A stretch of 64,000 nucleotides of DNA from positions 16,636,981 through 16,700,980 of the forward strand of contig OX579640.1 of assembly GCA_951230915.1 (NCBI GenBank). The letters run 5' to 3'. Under the pieces are notes generated by a model. It was not told the DNA's origin. It saw only the letters and a list, made by a program, of their open reading frames with translations, and did not search any database. Shown in pieces: positions 23,037 to 34,551 of this stretch. Positions within the stretch are counted from its first letter, which is position 1. Each line of letters opens with the position of its first letter. Position numbers and translations under genes: made by a program. This stretch comes from Antitrichia curtipendula (taxonomy: Eukaryota > Streptophyta > Bryopsida > Hypnales > Leucodontaceae).

Positions 23037-23828
23037 CTTCCTCTCTCCCAAAATGATCTTCAAATTACACTTTGTGACATTGCAAATTAGTCAAATTTAG
23101 TTTTTGATTACTATTTGGAGCCAACAAAACAACTTTGAGTACATTAGAAAAACTCCAGGCCTCAAAGAAGTTGCAAGTTTGGGATGGCAATGATGCAATT
23201 AGAGAAAAAATGGTGATTTCTTTTCATAATTAATTTAAAAAAATTTGGAATCTGATGTGGCACTACTAGTGCCACGTTTGCACCATGTTAGATTGGCTAT
23301 TTTTTAAATATTTTTTTCCCAAATTTTTTATTTTTATTTTTTCTGTATTTGCATTGCAAGGGGCCAAAAATGAATAGTTAGCAACCCTTTGTAGGGGTTA
23401 AATTTTTTCCAATGGTAGTTCACTTTGCATCCATGCAATCATCAATCAAAATACAAATGAAATGACTCAAAGGATCAATTGATACTATTTGTTCTTATTT
23501 TTTTGCATCTCTTTGAGTGTAGTCTAACTGAAGAAGATGAAGCTTTGAAAGGTGGAATAGAGGTCCACACACAAGCTTGGGCCCATACTAACTATCTACA
23601 AAATGATAACCTCACACTCAAAATTAAGTGCCTACTAGTGCTCCTTGAAAATGCCCCCCAAATTCCACTTTTCAATACTCCAAAAGTAAACTTTGAAAAG
23701 GGTTTCAAAACTCAAAGTTTCTAGAAAATAGAAGTGCACCAAACTCTATTTATAGTGCAAAATGGATATTATAAATGTTATTTTTAGTCTTAATCTGAAA
23801 CAATAAGATAATTTTGTGAAGGAAGGAG
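23037..23828. mobile_element. Stowaway-like element, copy 2, carrying a nested insertion
   Basis: Same orientation and sequence family as 21534-22117. The left end is CTTCCTCTCTCCCAAAATG and the right end is the inverse of CTCCTTCCTTCACAAAATT. TA flanks both sides (23035-23036, 23829-23830). It is longer than copy 1 because of a 273-bp insertion at 23142-23414. Copy 2 is more diverged from the consensus termini. Confidence 0.8.
23142..23414. mobile_element. Small TIR insertion within Stowaway-like copy 2
   Basis: A 273-bp segment absent from copy 1. It begins CATTAGAAAAA and ends with the inverse TTTTTTCCAATG, and a 3-bp GTA is repeated on each side (23139-23141, 23415-23417). It contains a perfect palindrome TGGCACTACTAGTGCCA. 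The 3-bp duplication and CAYTAGAAAA-like terminus resemble CACTA elements, but the family is uncertain. Confidence 0.65.
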
Positions 23829-25578
23829 TAGATTATTAATTTTAAAATTACATGAATTTGTAAGATGCACTAATGTAGAAACTTACAATGTTGTAGGTAA
23901 AAATTATACACTATGGCCTAAACTATCAGTTTCATATTATCTCAAATATTATCATTGTCATAACATTTTTGTCCAAAATTATTGTGCTTCATCTATAGGT
24001 TACAATAAATAAATAATTACATCCAATTTTCATCCAAATGAGTATAGATAGAAAGTGAATTAGTTATAGTAATGGAAAAATGTTTTATGTTTGTATCTAA
24101 CACCCAATGCACTTTCTTCAGTCCATATAGAATCAACGCAAATTTATGAAGAGCCTAATAGCCTTATAGAGAGGCCTTCTACAAATAGAATGATCACAAA
24201 TCACAAATAAAAGAGGGAGTATTTGTGAAGTGGATTTTGGATAAATATGAATGTAGGTACATGTTGTCAATATTAATCTAAAATTGCTATAAGGAAATGG
24301 CACCTTAACTTGGGAAAGACAAGTACAACTAAGATAGTGAATAAAAAATGATCAAATTTCTAAGTGATTAGGTGCATCTTCTATCTCAATAATTTTCCTA
24401 AAAATCATTTGTCAACCACTTTTTGGCTACTCTAGCATTCTAGAGCTAATATACTAAGTACCTAAAATGAACTTCTTTAGTTTGCCTAATAGCAAACCAA
24501 ATCTACATATGAAAACACCAATCTCCTATTGAGTAGATCATAAAAGTAGTTGCTTAGAGGGTACCAATGTTCATGCACCATTGTTTATTGCTTCGAGGCT
24601 CTAAATGTCTTGTTTTCTTTTGAATCTATAACCCATTGTAGGAGCCTAAAACATGTTGCTTTTGAATATTTATAACATATTCTCCAAGTAGTAAAAAATT
24701 CCAAATCTACTTGCAACATCTCTCAATACAATTTGCTAATTTGGTTAAACAAAATTTTCACGATTTTCACGATGAGGATTTTCACGATAAGGCCACTCGG
24801 AATACTGAAACGCTTCTAGTAAAGGTTTAAGGTGCTCCTACCTTATTGACGAAGGAAACAGAAAAATACGCTACGCAATTCTCTACATGCCCTGATAAAG
24901 CTCAAACCCAGTAATAATAATAAAATCAATAGGTATTGAAGCATTATAGATAGTTTTCCATGTTTCTTCTTCGCAGTTACCCCTGTGCATCTCATCAACC
25001 ATGAAAATTCAGAGTCCATCGGCAGTCACGCATTTTGTGTTTGATCACGACTTTGTCGGGAACAGCTTTATAAGAGAGGATAACGGGTTCAGATGAAATG
25101 CAGGCTGCTGTCCGAAAACGGAGCCAGAGTAGCTCCACCGGCTGTAAGGTCAATTAACAATCTGTGTCTATCTGTTACCCATCCTCTTCTCATCTATTTA
25201 ACTGGCCACCCTATATCAAAGAGATTCTACCGAACTCATAATACGAGGTCTCCTTACGAATGTCGACGGAAGATATGCAATGACTATTCCAAAGACATCA
25301 AGAAATGTGCTCCAAATGTTGGAGAGGCCGATATTTTCTTACTTGGGAATGAGTCCAGCACGATCTCACCTGCACTCATGCCCGTCACAGTTTGAACAAG
25401 CAGCTCAGGTACGAGACGCTCTCACTGAAGCACTGACTGGCTTTCCAAGTAGCAACGTACTCAAACTTCCTCACTGCACTTTAGATGTCGCTTTTGTTAA
25501 TGCGCGGGTTCCTCCGCTTGGGTCCAGGGCCAGTAACTCAGATAGTCAATGGGAAAAATGGCTCACCAAGCTATTTGT
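23829..25578. other. Intergenic DNA and probable NFXL1 3' region
   Basis: AT-rich up to about 24,950, then nearer average composition up to the NFXL1 stop codon. The part next to the stop is presumably 3' UTR. The plus-strand frames at 25093-25672 resemble no protein and partly shadow NFXL1. Confidence 0.4.
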
Positions 25579-28500
25579 TCACAGAGCTTTCTCCCAGTCA
25601 TCATCATCGCCATCGGGTAACAGTGCTGGCAATGGCGGCAATGGAGGAGGGCCTGCCGGAGGGCCTTGTTGACCTGATGCTCCAACTTGACTACCCACTC
25701 TTACGGGTGCAGCAGAATTAGAGGAACCGGCTGCATTGCCCATCCTTACAATATTACTCAGTGACGTTGACGGTCTACTCCGGGATGTGCTTCCATCTGC
25801 AGCCCCACTGCTCAAACCAGAACTAGCATTGGAAAGTGCACCCCAAGGATTCTGAGAAGCAGAAAGGGGAAGGATTTTTGATTGCCAGGCACCGATCTCC
25901 TGTTTGGCTCCCCTTTGATCATCCCAGGCGTCTTCAACCCAATTTGAGTCTTGTCTGCCTTTTCTAATAGCATTAGCCTTTGTTGGTAACGAAGTCTGTA
26001 TTCCCCAAGCCCCACTACGTGTGGTAGAGCTTGACTCCACTGGAACCGTTGTTGCTCCCCTGTACTCCGAAGCATGATCTACTCTCCTCAAGGCAGTGGC
26101 AGCTCGAGCACCGTCCGCAAATATGGCTAAAGCATTTTTGTCATTCAGCCACACCAGCTCGCATTCACCGCCAAAGCGTAACACGAGCGTACTTACATCT
26201 GCCTCCCGCGGAAGATCAAGGAGTCCTACCACGAGACTAGGTTCCATGTCCACTTGTGCGTTGAAAGGCGGAGCACGAACTGGTCCAGTAACAATCATGG
26301 AAGGCGTTTTAGGCAATAGTGATCTTACTGGCACTTTGGATTTTGAAGTAACGTGGACGATGGCAAATCTTCTAGGTTCGCGACCATGTCCAGCCACTGC
26401 TAGCCCCCAGCGTTCGGCCATCTGGTATATGACCTCCCTGCGCTCCTTTATCATTGCACCGAAGACATGTAATCGAATACTGCCACCCGGACCAGTTCCA
26501 CTCTTTGGTCCTTGCACTAAGTACTTAAAACGGTCCTCTATCGCAGCTACCCATTGCGGGTCTCTTCGTATAGTCTCGGCTAGTAAGTCGGATCCTACCA
26601 CCCCTCCTTCTAAGCCAGGCACTGCTTCACCTGGTACAGTGGCCCCAAACGCATCTGCCAGCAGCCGCTTCTTCTCAAGTTTCGCACACTCGTCATCGCA
26701 TTGCATTTTTCTTTGCCCCAAAGGTATCTTATCTCTATCTTTTCCTTCCAGAGGCTGTAAAGGGGCAGGCAACCTGGATAATACCATGGAAGCCATGTCA
26801 TTTGTGCCGCGCAAAACGGATCCTCCAGCACCACATGATACTTCAGCTGTGAGTCGTCCACAAGAGCAAGCGATGGTGACCATGACTTTACATGCAATTT
26901 CCGGACACTGCGAAGTTGGATGGCAGGGCGCAGCGCAGGTGTGAGAGCAGTGCCGTCGAGGAGCTCCACACTGTTGCCCGCATGAAAGACCTGATTGTTT
27001 CTGACTAGAAGAGCCAGCATCCACAGAGTCACATGGAGGAAGGTGGCACGGTCTCTCGCAAGCATGAAGGCCACACTGCCTCGTTTTGCCACAGAGTTTG
27101 TTGCACTTAATGTCCCGCGAGCCGCAGGGAACCCCACGAAGAACCACATGATTACCGACACACTCTTTTGCAACAGCTACAGTGCAGGGTGGACAATCTC
27201 CAAAGTGACACAGATGAGTTGCTTCGTGGCCGCAAACCTGTAGAAGTGCACACGTTAGAGCCACAAATCCATTTTGCAGGAGAGTTATCCAGCAGAATCA
27301 GGAAAATAAAAATAGCTGAGAAAAATATCAGGTGTAACAGAAACTATGATTTCTAACATCAAAATAAAGCAAGTAGGAAAGTCATTTTAGAGATCTTAAA
27401 GTTTTTGGAATTAATCATTGTAAGAATCTGTGTTAGGAGCGGTTACTGACCTGAGGAACGGAACAGGGAAACTGACAAGATGGCAATGGAGTCCCACAAG
27501 GAACCGGCGGTGGTATCGAAGTTCGCCCACACGCACAAGACAGTTCGGTGAAAGTAGTTTCCATGCAAGGTGGGCAATGTCCGGGATGGCAGAGCTCCTG
27601 GCAGGTATGTTGTTTGCATCGTAATTTTTTGCCGCAAGGTAGCATGCAAAGATGCGGGTCACGACTGTCCATGTTATCCAACTGCGACATAAGCTTGCTG
27701 TTCGCGGCTGGGCAGCACCTGCACACGGAAACATCAAAAGCATCAAGATACAGTGCTCAACAAGATTTGATTCAACGAGGAATATAGACTACACTAACTC
27801 AACAGACTAGGTAAATCAACATTATCGCTTCGCAGTACTTTTCAATGAAAAACTGAACCTTAAGGACACCGAATCGGATGTTATAATGGAAATCAATTCA
27901 CGATTTCAAAGATACCCCAGGAGCTAAAAAATCTCAAATACGGAGAAATATTCACCTGTCATTACATCTATGACGTCCGCAACTTCGCATCTTCCCACAC
28001 TTTCTGTCACACAAAAATCGGCCGCCATCGTCTCCATCCGCAGCAGTATCATCCTTCATTTCAGCCCTCCTGGTCAAATAGCAAGCAGCTCTCCGAGTTG
28101 AAGCACCACATTGGCATTTCTGCTCCACGGGAACATCACACGGAGGACATGGCCCAATATGGCATGGACTCTTGCACGGATGCTTCTTACAAGAGACTAG
28201 CTTTCCACAAATCTGTTGGCAAGTGGGAATAGGATCGGTGCAGCTTTGCCGCTGGCTCCCGAGCTCCAGTAGATCTGTCAGTTTCTTCTTCCCACATGGA
28301 CAGGTGCGGACAACTGAAGGAGACAACTCACACTCTCCGCAAGCGCCTGGATGACATTTGTTCCCGCACATGTGATTGCCACAGGGAAGCCTCTTAGAAC
28401 ACTCCGTCTCACAAGAGAACAGCCCCCCTTGTAAATTAATTTTACCAGGAGGCTCAACTTGCCAACACTGCAGATTCTCTTCGCGTTGCCCACAGAAACA

Positions 28501-29942
28501 TCTCGCCTCGAAGAGGATACTGCAGGGCTCGCATGCACCTTCATGGCATATCTGAGGACACTCGTGACGACCACAAGACAACGACCTGCCACATTGCTGG
28601 CCGCAGCTACGTGCATCCTTCCCTTGCTCAGAGCATTTTCGAGTGGTAGTACTTTTCCCACAGGGACAAGGCTGCGGGGGTGCGAGAGCTGTACAGGGTG
28701 GACACGGACCAGGATGACACTGTAAGGTACAAATATGTTTACAGTAACCACTCTTTGACTTATCTAGGGGCTTTCTGCAAGGTCCTCCACAACTATGAGG
28801 GGTGATGTAATAATCCAACGCAGGTTCCCGCACTTGGCCACAGAAGCAAAAATACTGAAGCTCATTGGAAGTCGACATCTGAACAGCCTGACAGCCGGGA
28901 CACCTCCAATTCGCCTCTCCATTGCCAGTGGCAGAAACTGAGATATCGGACGAGGTGGGAGCTCTTGCCCATTTCCTTACACAGGGCATGTGAAAGATAG
29001 AGTAGCAGCTCGCGCACGACCAAACAGGCGCATTCCTGCCCACATTCTCATAACAAATCATGCATTCGATTTTTCCTGTCTGGAGCTTCACTTCAAGCTC
29101 TTGCACTAACTGAGGCGTATTGATATTCTCCTTTATATCTTTCACACGTCCTAAATCCGTTCTTCTTCCCTTCTCTTGAGCACTTCCGACGTGCTTATTC
29201 TGTGGCACCTTCGAAGCGGACCTCCCCTCAGAAACTTGCTGACTGGAATCGAATTCGCTACTCTGTTCATTGATGCGCCTCCAATTGCCACTGTCACGAC
29301 CCCTAAATCGACCTCCTGATCTGTTATCAGTGCCTCTCCTATTTCCACCTCGCCTATCGTCCTGTGATCCGTAGTCACCAGTAGCAGTCTGGTCATTACC
29401 CTGATTTTCTCTGCTCAATATACCACGCTCTGGTTCTACTACTCCGTTTTCTAAATCTTCTGATCTACGGTCTCTTATTCTCCCAGAATCATGGCCTCCT
29501 CGCCTGCCCCTCCTGTTGTCAAACCCCCTACGCGGGTATGTGGGTAAGTCACTTCCAAGTTCTTCTGATCCATTTGACTGTGCCACAGGCTGCAAAGTAC
29601 CACACAACGGAATCAATATTAGCACTGACCACAGCAAAATCCTATCAACATCCAAAAGCGCGATCAAATCGAAAAGGAGGTCCAAGAACAGGAAAGTATA
29701 ATGAAAGAAGAGTCTAAACCAATTACCTCAGATTCATGAACAGACATTCCCCGATCAAGCACTCGAACATCTCCGGAAGACGAGTGAGGTCTCCTACCCC
29801 TGCCCCTGCTTGAAGACAATGAGGCTCCTCCCCTGTGGCCTCCTCTCGGCCCTGAGGACCTTCGCACCTCTTGATTATCCTCGGAATTCATTCTTCCACC
29901 TCTCGACTGCAGTAACGCAGGTTGTCCTTCTACTGCGCTCAT
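25579..29942 (-). CDS. NFXL1: NF-X1-type zinc finger protein, NFXL1 class
   Basis: Nuclear NF-X1 family regulator; Arabidopsis NFXL1 acts in stress and defence responses. Four exons: 29727-29942, 27956-29589, 27451-27718, 25579-27237. All junctions are GT-AG and in frame, giving 1,258 residues, against about 1,190 for Arabidopsis NFXL1 and about 880 for NFXL2. The N-terminal 240 residues are Gly/Arg/Ser-rich and disordered. A RING/PHD-like finger follows at about 248-305 ([13 protein letters not shown], then CVRKWAR). After it comes a long run of NF-X1 repeats of the form CGxHxCxxxCHxGxCxxC (for example [18 protein letters not shown]), continuing into exon 4 ([17 protein letters not shown]). 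The last 300 residues contain the family's R3H-like region (DRFKYLVQG, then RRFAIVHVT) and an acidic tail DDDDWEKAL. The start is the first suitable ATG in exon 1. Confidence 0.94.
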
Positions 29943-30640
29943 ATTCGACAACACTCTCCTAAACTGGGAATAAATCCTAACTATCTCCAAATAGAGACAC
30001 ACAAAGACTAAGGACAGATCCTCCTACACCAGGCACCTCAGAATCCTGGACCAGAACCAGAAAACCCTAAACAGCTTCCCGTAAAATATTACGAAAGCCG
30101 AACACAATCTCGAGGCGGCGGATGTAACAAGAAACGAAAAAAATAAGATCACCAAACCTAACAAATGCGAATGCAAGGGAGCAGTCTTAAAAATCAGCTC
30201 CCAGATGAGGAATCCCTCGGAAAAGCGCAGAAACGGTCACTCAAACAGCAAGAAAGAAAAAAACTTCTTCGCTGATGAATTGGCCTCCCAAATTCGAAAG
30301 ACACGAAAGCAATTACTACAGCTCACACTGGAACTCAATCCTCCTGTAGCCTGATCAGGGTCAAAAAACCCTAAACTACGTCCAGTGAGATATTACCAAA
30401 TCAATATACACTCTCTAGAGCGGCAACGAACGCAACAAAAATCGAGAATCTGAGCGACAATTCTTACAAATTCAAATACAAGAGAGCAATCGTAAAACGC
30501 CTTCCTCGCACTAAAATGGCAAAATCGAAAGAAATTCGTCAAGGATTAGGTACCCTTCCAAATTCGACAAAAACTGCAGGTAAGCTTAATATCTAGAGGC
30601 GCTCACACTGCAATCACCGCTGTCACAAGGAACGTGAGGC
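29943..30640 (-). promoter_or_regulatory. NFXL1 upstream region with a diverged tandem duplication and telo-boxes
   Basis: Two diverged copies of a segment of about 300 bp lie head to tail (about 30035-30340 and 30341-30640). Both contain AAAACCCTAAAC (30061 and 30365), then TAAAATATTACGAAA or GAGATATTACCAAA, CGGC...GTAACAAGAAACG or CGGC...CGCAACAAAAATCG, and a later GAGCARTC word. A further AACCCTAAT lies near 30711. The region probably includes the promoter and 5' UTR. Confidence 0.55.
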
Positions 30641-31210
30641 TGTACTACCGGTACTCCCAAATGCGTGTGACCCGAGCCACACAAACACTGTGAGCGACCC
30701 GCACTTCTCCTAACCCTAATTCGATGCGGTTTTCCGCAAAACTAACGAATGCTCTTGACTCAAATTCCTGAACTGAGTCGGCTATATGAAAGAGACGACT
30801 TGAATCGATTGAGTGGCCGCCACGGCAGGAAAATTCTCACCCACGGCACACGATCCTGCACAGCGTTCCTGGAAAATGCCATTCAAGTCCGAGGAGCGAC
30901 CACTTGGAGTCCTTGGCTCCCTGCGGATTGAGGTATACCCCATCCAAAGGTCGCCGACCGATGTATCTACCAAAATCTGTCGGGAAGGGAGCCTCGTCCA
31001 TAAGTCGCCCGTAGTGTACGGTCGCCGACCTCATTCCGGGGCAACAGTTTCACCGAGGGTTCCCGTCCATCGGTCGGTCCAATTGGGGCGAATCCCCGTC
31101 CAGAGGTCGCCACTTGTCACGGCAATTTATTCGGGAATGTGCTTGAACATTCTTTGGACAGGGACATGTGGCCCTAAGGGGCACGCGCCGCGTGGTCCCC
31201 TCCCCATTTT
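30641..31210. other. GC-richer non-coding segment upstream of NFXL1
   Basis: Around 30940-31110 the words GGTCGCCGACC and GTCCATCGGTCGGTCC recur with variations, and composition is clearly less AT-rich than the DNA to the right. The ORFs on both strands resemble no protein. This could be distal promoter or part of an unrecognised repeat. Confidence 0.3.
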
Positions 31211-34045
31211 TTTAATTTTATTTTTAAATTGTTTAAATTTTTGGAACAAATGGAAGTAAGGAACCCGTTTGATTTTCTTTCTCACTGATGCAGATAATCT
31301 GATGATGGATTTGATTTGATAGGTTATCATTCCTTGATGGTCCAAGTGTCATGTTAGACATGCTTTTGAGGTGCACTTTGCCAAAATTCTACAAGAAGGT
31401 GGTTACCTTCCAAACTGCCAATATTGTGCCTAGAATGGTTAAATTTTTGTATTCCTTGTTGGAAGTGAAAGGAGGTTCCAATGCATCAAAGAACGTGACA
31501 TTTGAATATTGTATACAAAAGTTATGAAGGGTCAAAAAAATTCATAGATGTTTGAAAATTGTTTCTTTGATATATATCAATTTGGGGAGATGTATATAGA
31601 ATGAAGATGGTAGTTAAAGACAAGGTGTAATTTTGGATGTACCCTCTTTAATATTGTTGACCAATGTATGTGGGAGCTTTGTTAAGCCAGATGGACATTG
31701 ATTTATCTTATTAGAGAATGTAGTATTATTAATAATATATTTAAATTATTTAATACATGTTATTATTTTGCCTAAGTCTCCATGTAAAAAGCAATTGGTT
31801 TGATACTAATTATGTGCCCATACTAACAAGTTCAATTAACATAGTAACCTTTTGCTTTGGATTAACCCCTATCTCTTCTAGTAATTCTAATATTATACAT
31901 ATACACTTGGTGAAAGAAAATTTATAAGTTGTATTCATACAATTTTGTAATTCTTCAAGATTAAAAACCAAAACATGGAGTCTTCTTCAACATATTTTGA
32001 TTCAAATACTTTTATACTAATTATTTATTAAAGTCATTAGGAATGTCAAATTTTGAGGTGACATAAATTTACAAAAAAGAGCTTTGAAAATCTAAATTCT
32101 ATAAATGTTAGAAAATTAACACTAGAATAGATTAAAAAACCACACTTAATTGATTGAATTTGGGATTCTTTTAATACAAATAATTTAACCGCCTCAAGTA
32201 AATTTTATCAACTTTCTATCTTAGGTGAAAACACCCAAAAATGTCAAATGAATCAATTCAACTAATAGTTGGAGGCACCTTTTTCAGAAATAAAAAATAT
32301 TTTTACAATATTAGCGATTGAAAATCATTAATTTAAAAAAATTAGGATATTTAGAAAATATATATAACTACTATGAATTTTCAATTTAGAAGTTCCTTAA
32401 ACCATTGAAAACTTTGCATAGACTTCTCATAAAACCAAAATCTAAAAAATCAATTGTTAACCATTCACAATTAGCCTATATAGGCTACCATATGTCTTTT
32501 GCAACTACATTTGTAGAAAATTTGAAATGTGAGCCTCTCTAACAGTTTGTAAACACCAAAGATATCTTAAATGATTTTTTCCATTGAATCTATCAATATG
32601 ATGTAATCAAAAAATGATGGAGTGTGCAATTTTTGGTGAATTTTTTGAGAATGGAAAAGGTGCTTTAAGATGTCAATTCACATCCTCGTATCTTTTTCTC
32701 CACACCTCAAAATGATTTGAAATAAATTACACATCAATATTATGATGATATGTACTAGTGGAAAAAAATCAAATTTTTTGAAGCACTTTTAAACATTCCA
32801 ATTTCAACATTTTAATTTCAACATATATGCAAAGTACAACCTAACTAAACATCTTTCATTTATCTTGTCAACAATGGCATTTTTTTCAAAAATTGTACAA
32901 TTTCGTTGATTTTTATTTTATAGGAAAGCTACATAAGTGTTTTTTCATTTCAACAATGACAATCATCAAAATTATTCCACACAAATGAAGAATTGTGCTT
33001 GTTGCAAGAGCTAGTCAAGAAAACAAGAGCTATGTTAAAACATCTCCAATCCTTTAGGAAGTAAGCATGAAAATGATTTAATTGCACTTTTGGGGACACT
33101 TTCAAAAGAAATCTACTTGAATATGGGTTATGGGTGTTCAACTTGCACTAAGTGAACCATCCAAGCTAGAGTTCACATCTACAATAACATGTCAAGAATA
33201 TTCGGACACCTTCTAATTTCAATCCAATTCCAAAAAACTATTCTTTCAAATTATCTCACAAGGAATAATAAGATAACTACACATAAGATTACACATATAA
33301 ACAATTCAATATGGTTTCTTTTATATATTGACTTTTTTATTATGGGATCTTGTTGGAAGCCAAAAGGAAATTCTAAATTTTCTAAAAATGCATTTTTTGG
33401 ACACCATATGAATAAACTACAATTTTTTTTAAGTACTGATAATAGGACTTAGAATAACCAACCATAAACTCTCATGAATAGTGGAGGTACATTATAGGCA
33501 AGAATCTAACCTGTGTGGTTTTAGGAAGCATGCAATTTAAGGTATAAGGTAAACCAGCCTATTCCCGCCAACTTCCTATTTCTAACATCTTACTTTTGGC
33601 CCCATTACCACCCTGAAACTCATCTAAGTCCATCTATTTTTCTGACAAAATCAATTCATTAATTTCAGCTTGGGTAACGTGTCTACCATTGATTGGTGGA
33701 TATCCAAGTACTCATAGATACAATCTATAGTGGTAATGGGTTATTGATTTGACTTATATAAATTAATCCATGGGCAAATTTGTAATTTCAGGGCAGTCAA
33801 CTTCAACAATTCATAGAAATTTCAATTTTCATTAGAAAATTATAACTCCACTTGGGTTTGATTTGTGAAACATGCATACACCTTTGAAAAATAAGTGACC
33901 CCATTGAAGTTGACTCCAACATAGTCAGATTGCGAATCAGGATGATAATAGGCTTGTCTACCTAAGTTACCAACGATGCACACAAAAGGCTTGTCTTCTA
34001 TTCCTTACGCAAAACCAAAGATAATGCAATCTTGAAAGGAAAGTT
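31211..34045. other. Intergenic AT-rich DNA
   Basis: No gene, RNA gene or clear mobile element recognised. Stop codons are dense in every frame. Confidence 0.45.
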
Positions 34046-34272
34046 CACCCTTAAAAGATGGACTGATGACTATGAAAACCATTTGTTTTGGTATTGTGTG
34101 AATTGTTAACTTTAAAAAAATGAAAAAACACTCACTAGAAAACAAACTAGTGTAAAAGACCTTCCCTTTTCACACAAAATTTGGAGGATGAATAGTTGCA
34201 CTTCTGTCCTACAGGGAGAGATTCTTTGTCATTCATCAACCAAAAAACATCCTCCATGTCATTTATGGGTTA
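34046..34272 (+). repeat. 230-bp TIR repeat family, copy B
   Basis: Homologous to 62051-62280 and, inverted, to 11929-12158. It shares TTTTCACACAAAATTTGGAG, GATGAATAGTTGCACTT and TTTGTCATTCATCA in order, and ends ATTTATGGGTTAA. The start is CACCCTTAAAAGATGG. It is non-coding and lies in the 3' flank of COQ8. Confidence 0.65.
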
Positions 34273-34551
34273 AAGAATTTCAAGGAAGTCACCACCTTGC
34301 AAATATTACTGCAGCCTGAAATTTTGCTGTGCACAACCAATAAGAAGCTGGCCGAGTCCTCTTTATGAAAGGACGTAAAAATGCTGTAATCTGCTATACA
34401 ACAGTAATACGCACCTCAGAACCTGATTAGAAACAGAAGGCATAATTAGCAATGCACAGGCGCAGATTGATGGCCTCCTTGTCTGCAATGACAACAATAG
34501 TGTCTCCTCAAGAACCAACTTCTAAAGGCAGGTACCTCTACATGCTATAAC

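Noticed and set aside
25093..25672. Plus-strand ORFs at the 3' end of NFXL1
   Set aside because: The first reads like random sequence and the second partly shadows the NFXL1 C-terminus.
26096..26944. 282-codon plus-strand ORF
   Set aside because: Lies entirely antisense to NFXL1 exon 4. It is a shadow of the real coding frame with no family resemblance.
30813..31259. 148-codon plus-strand ORF upstream of NFXL1
   Set aside because: No family resemblance, overlapping ORFs on the other strand, and repeated GGTCGCC words that explain the open frame.
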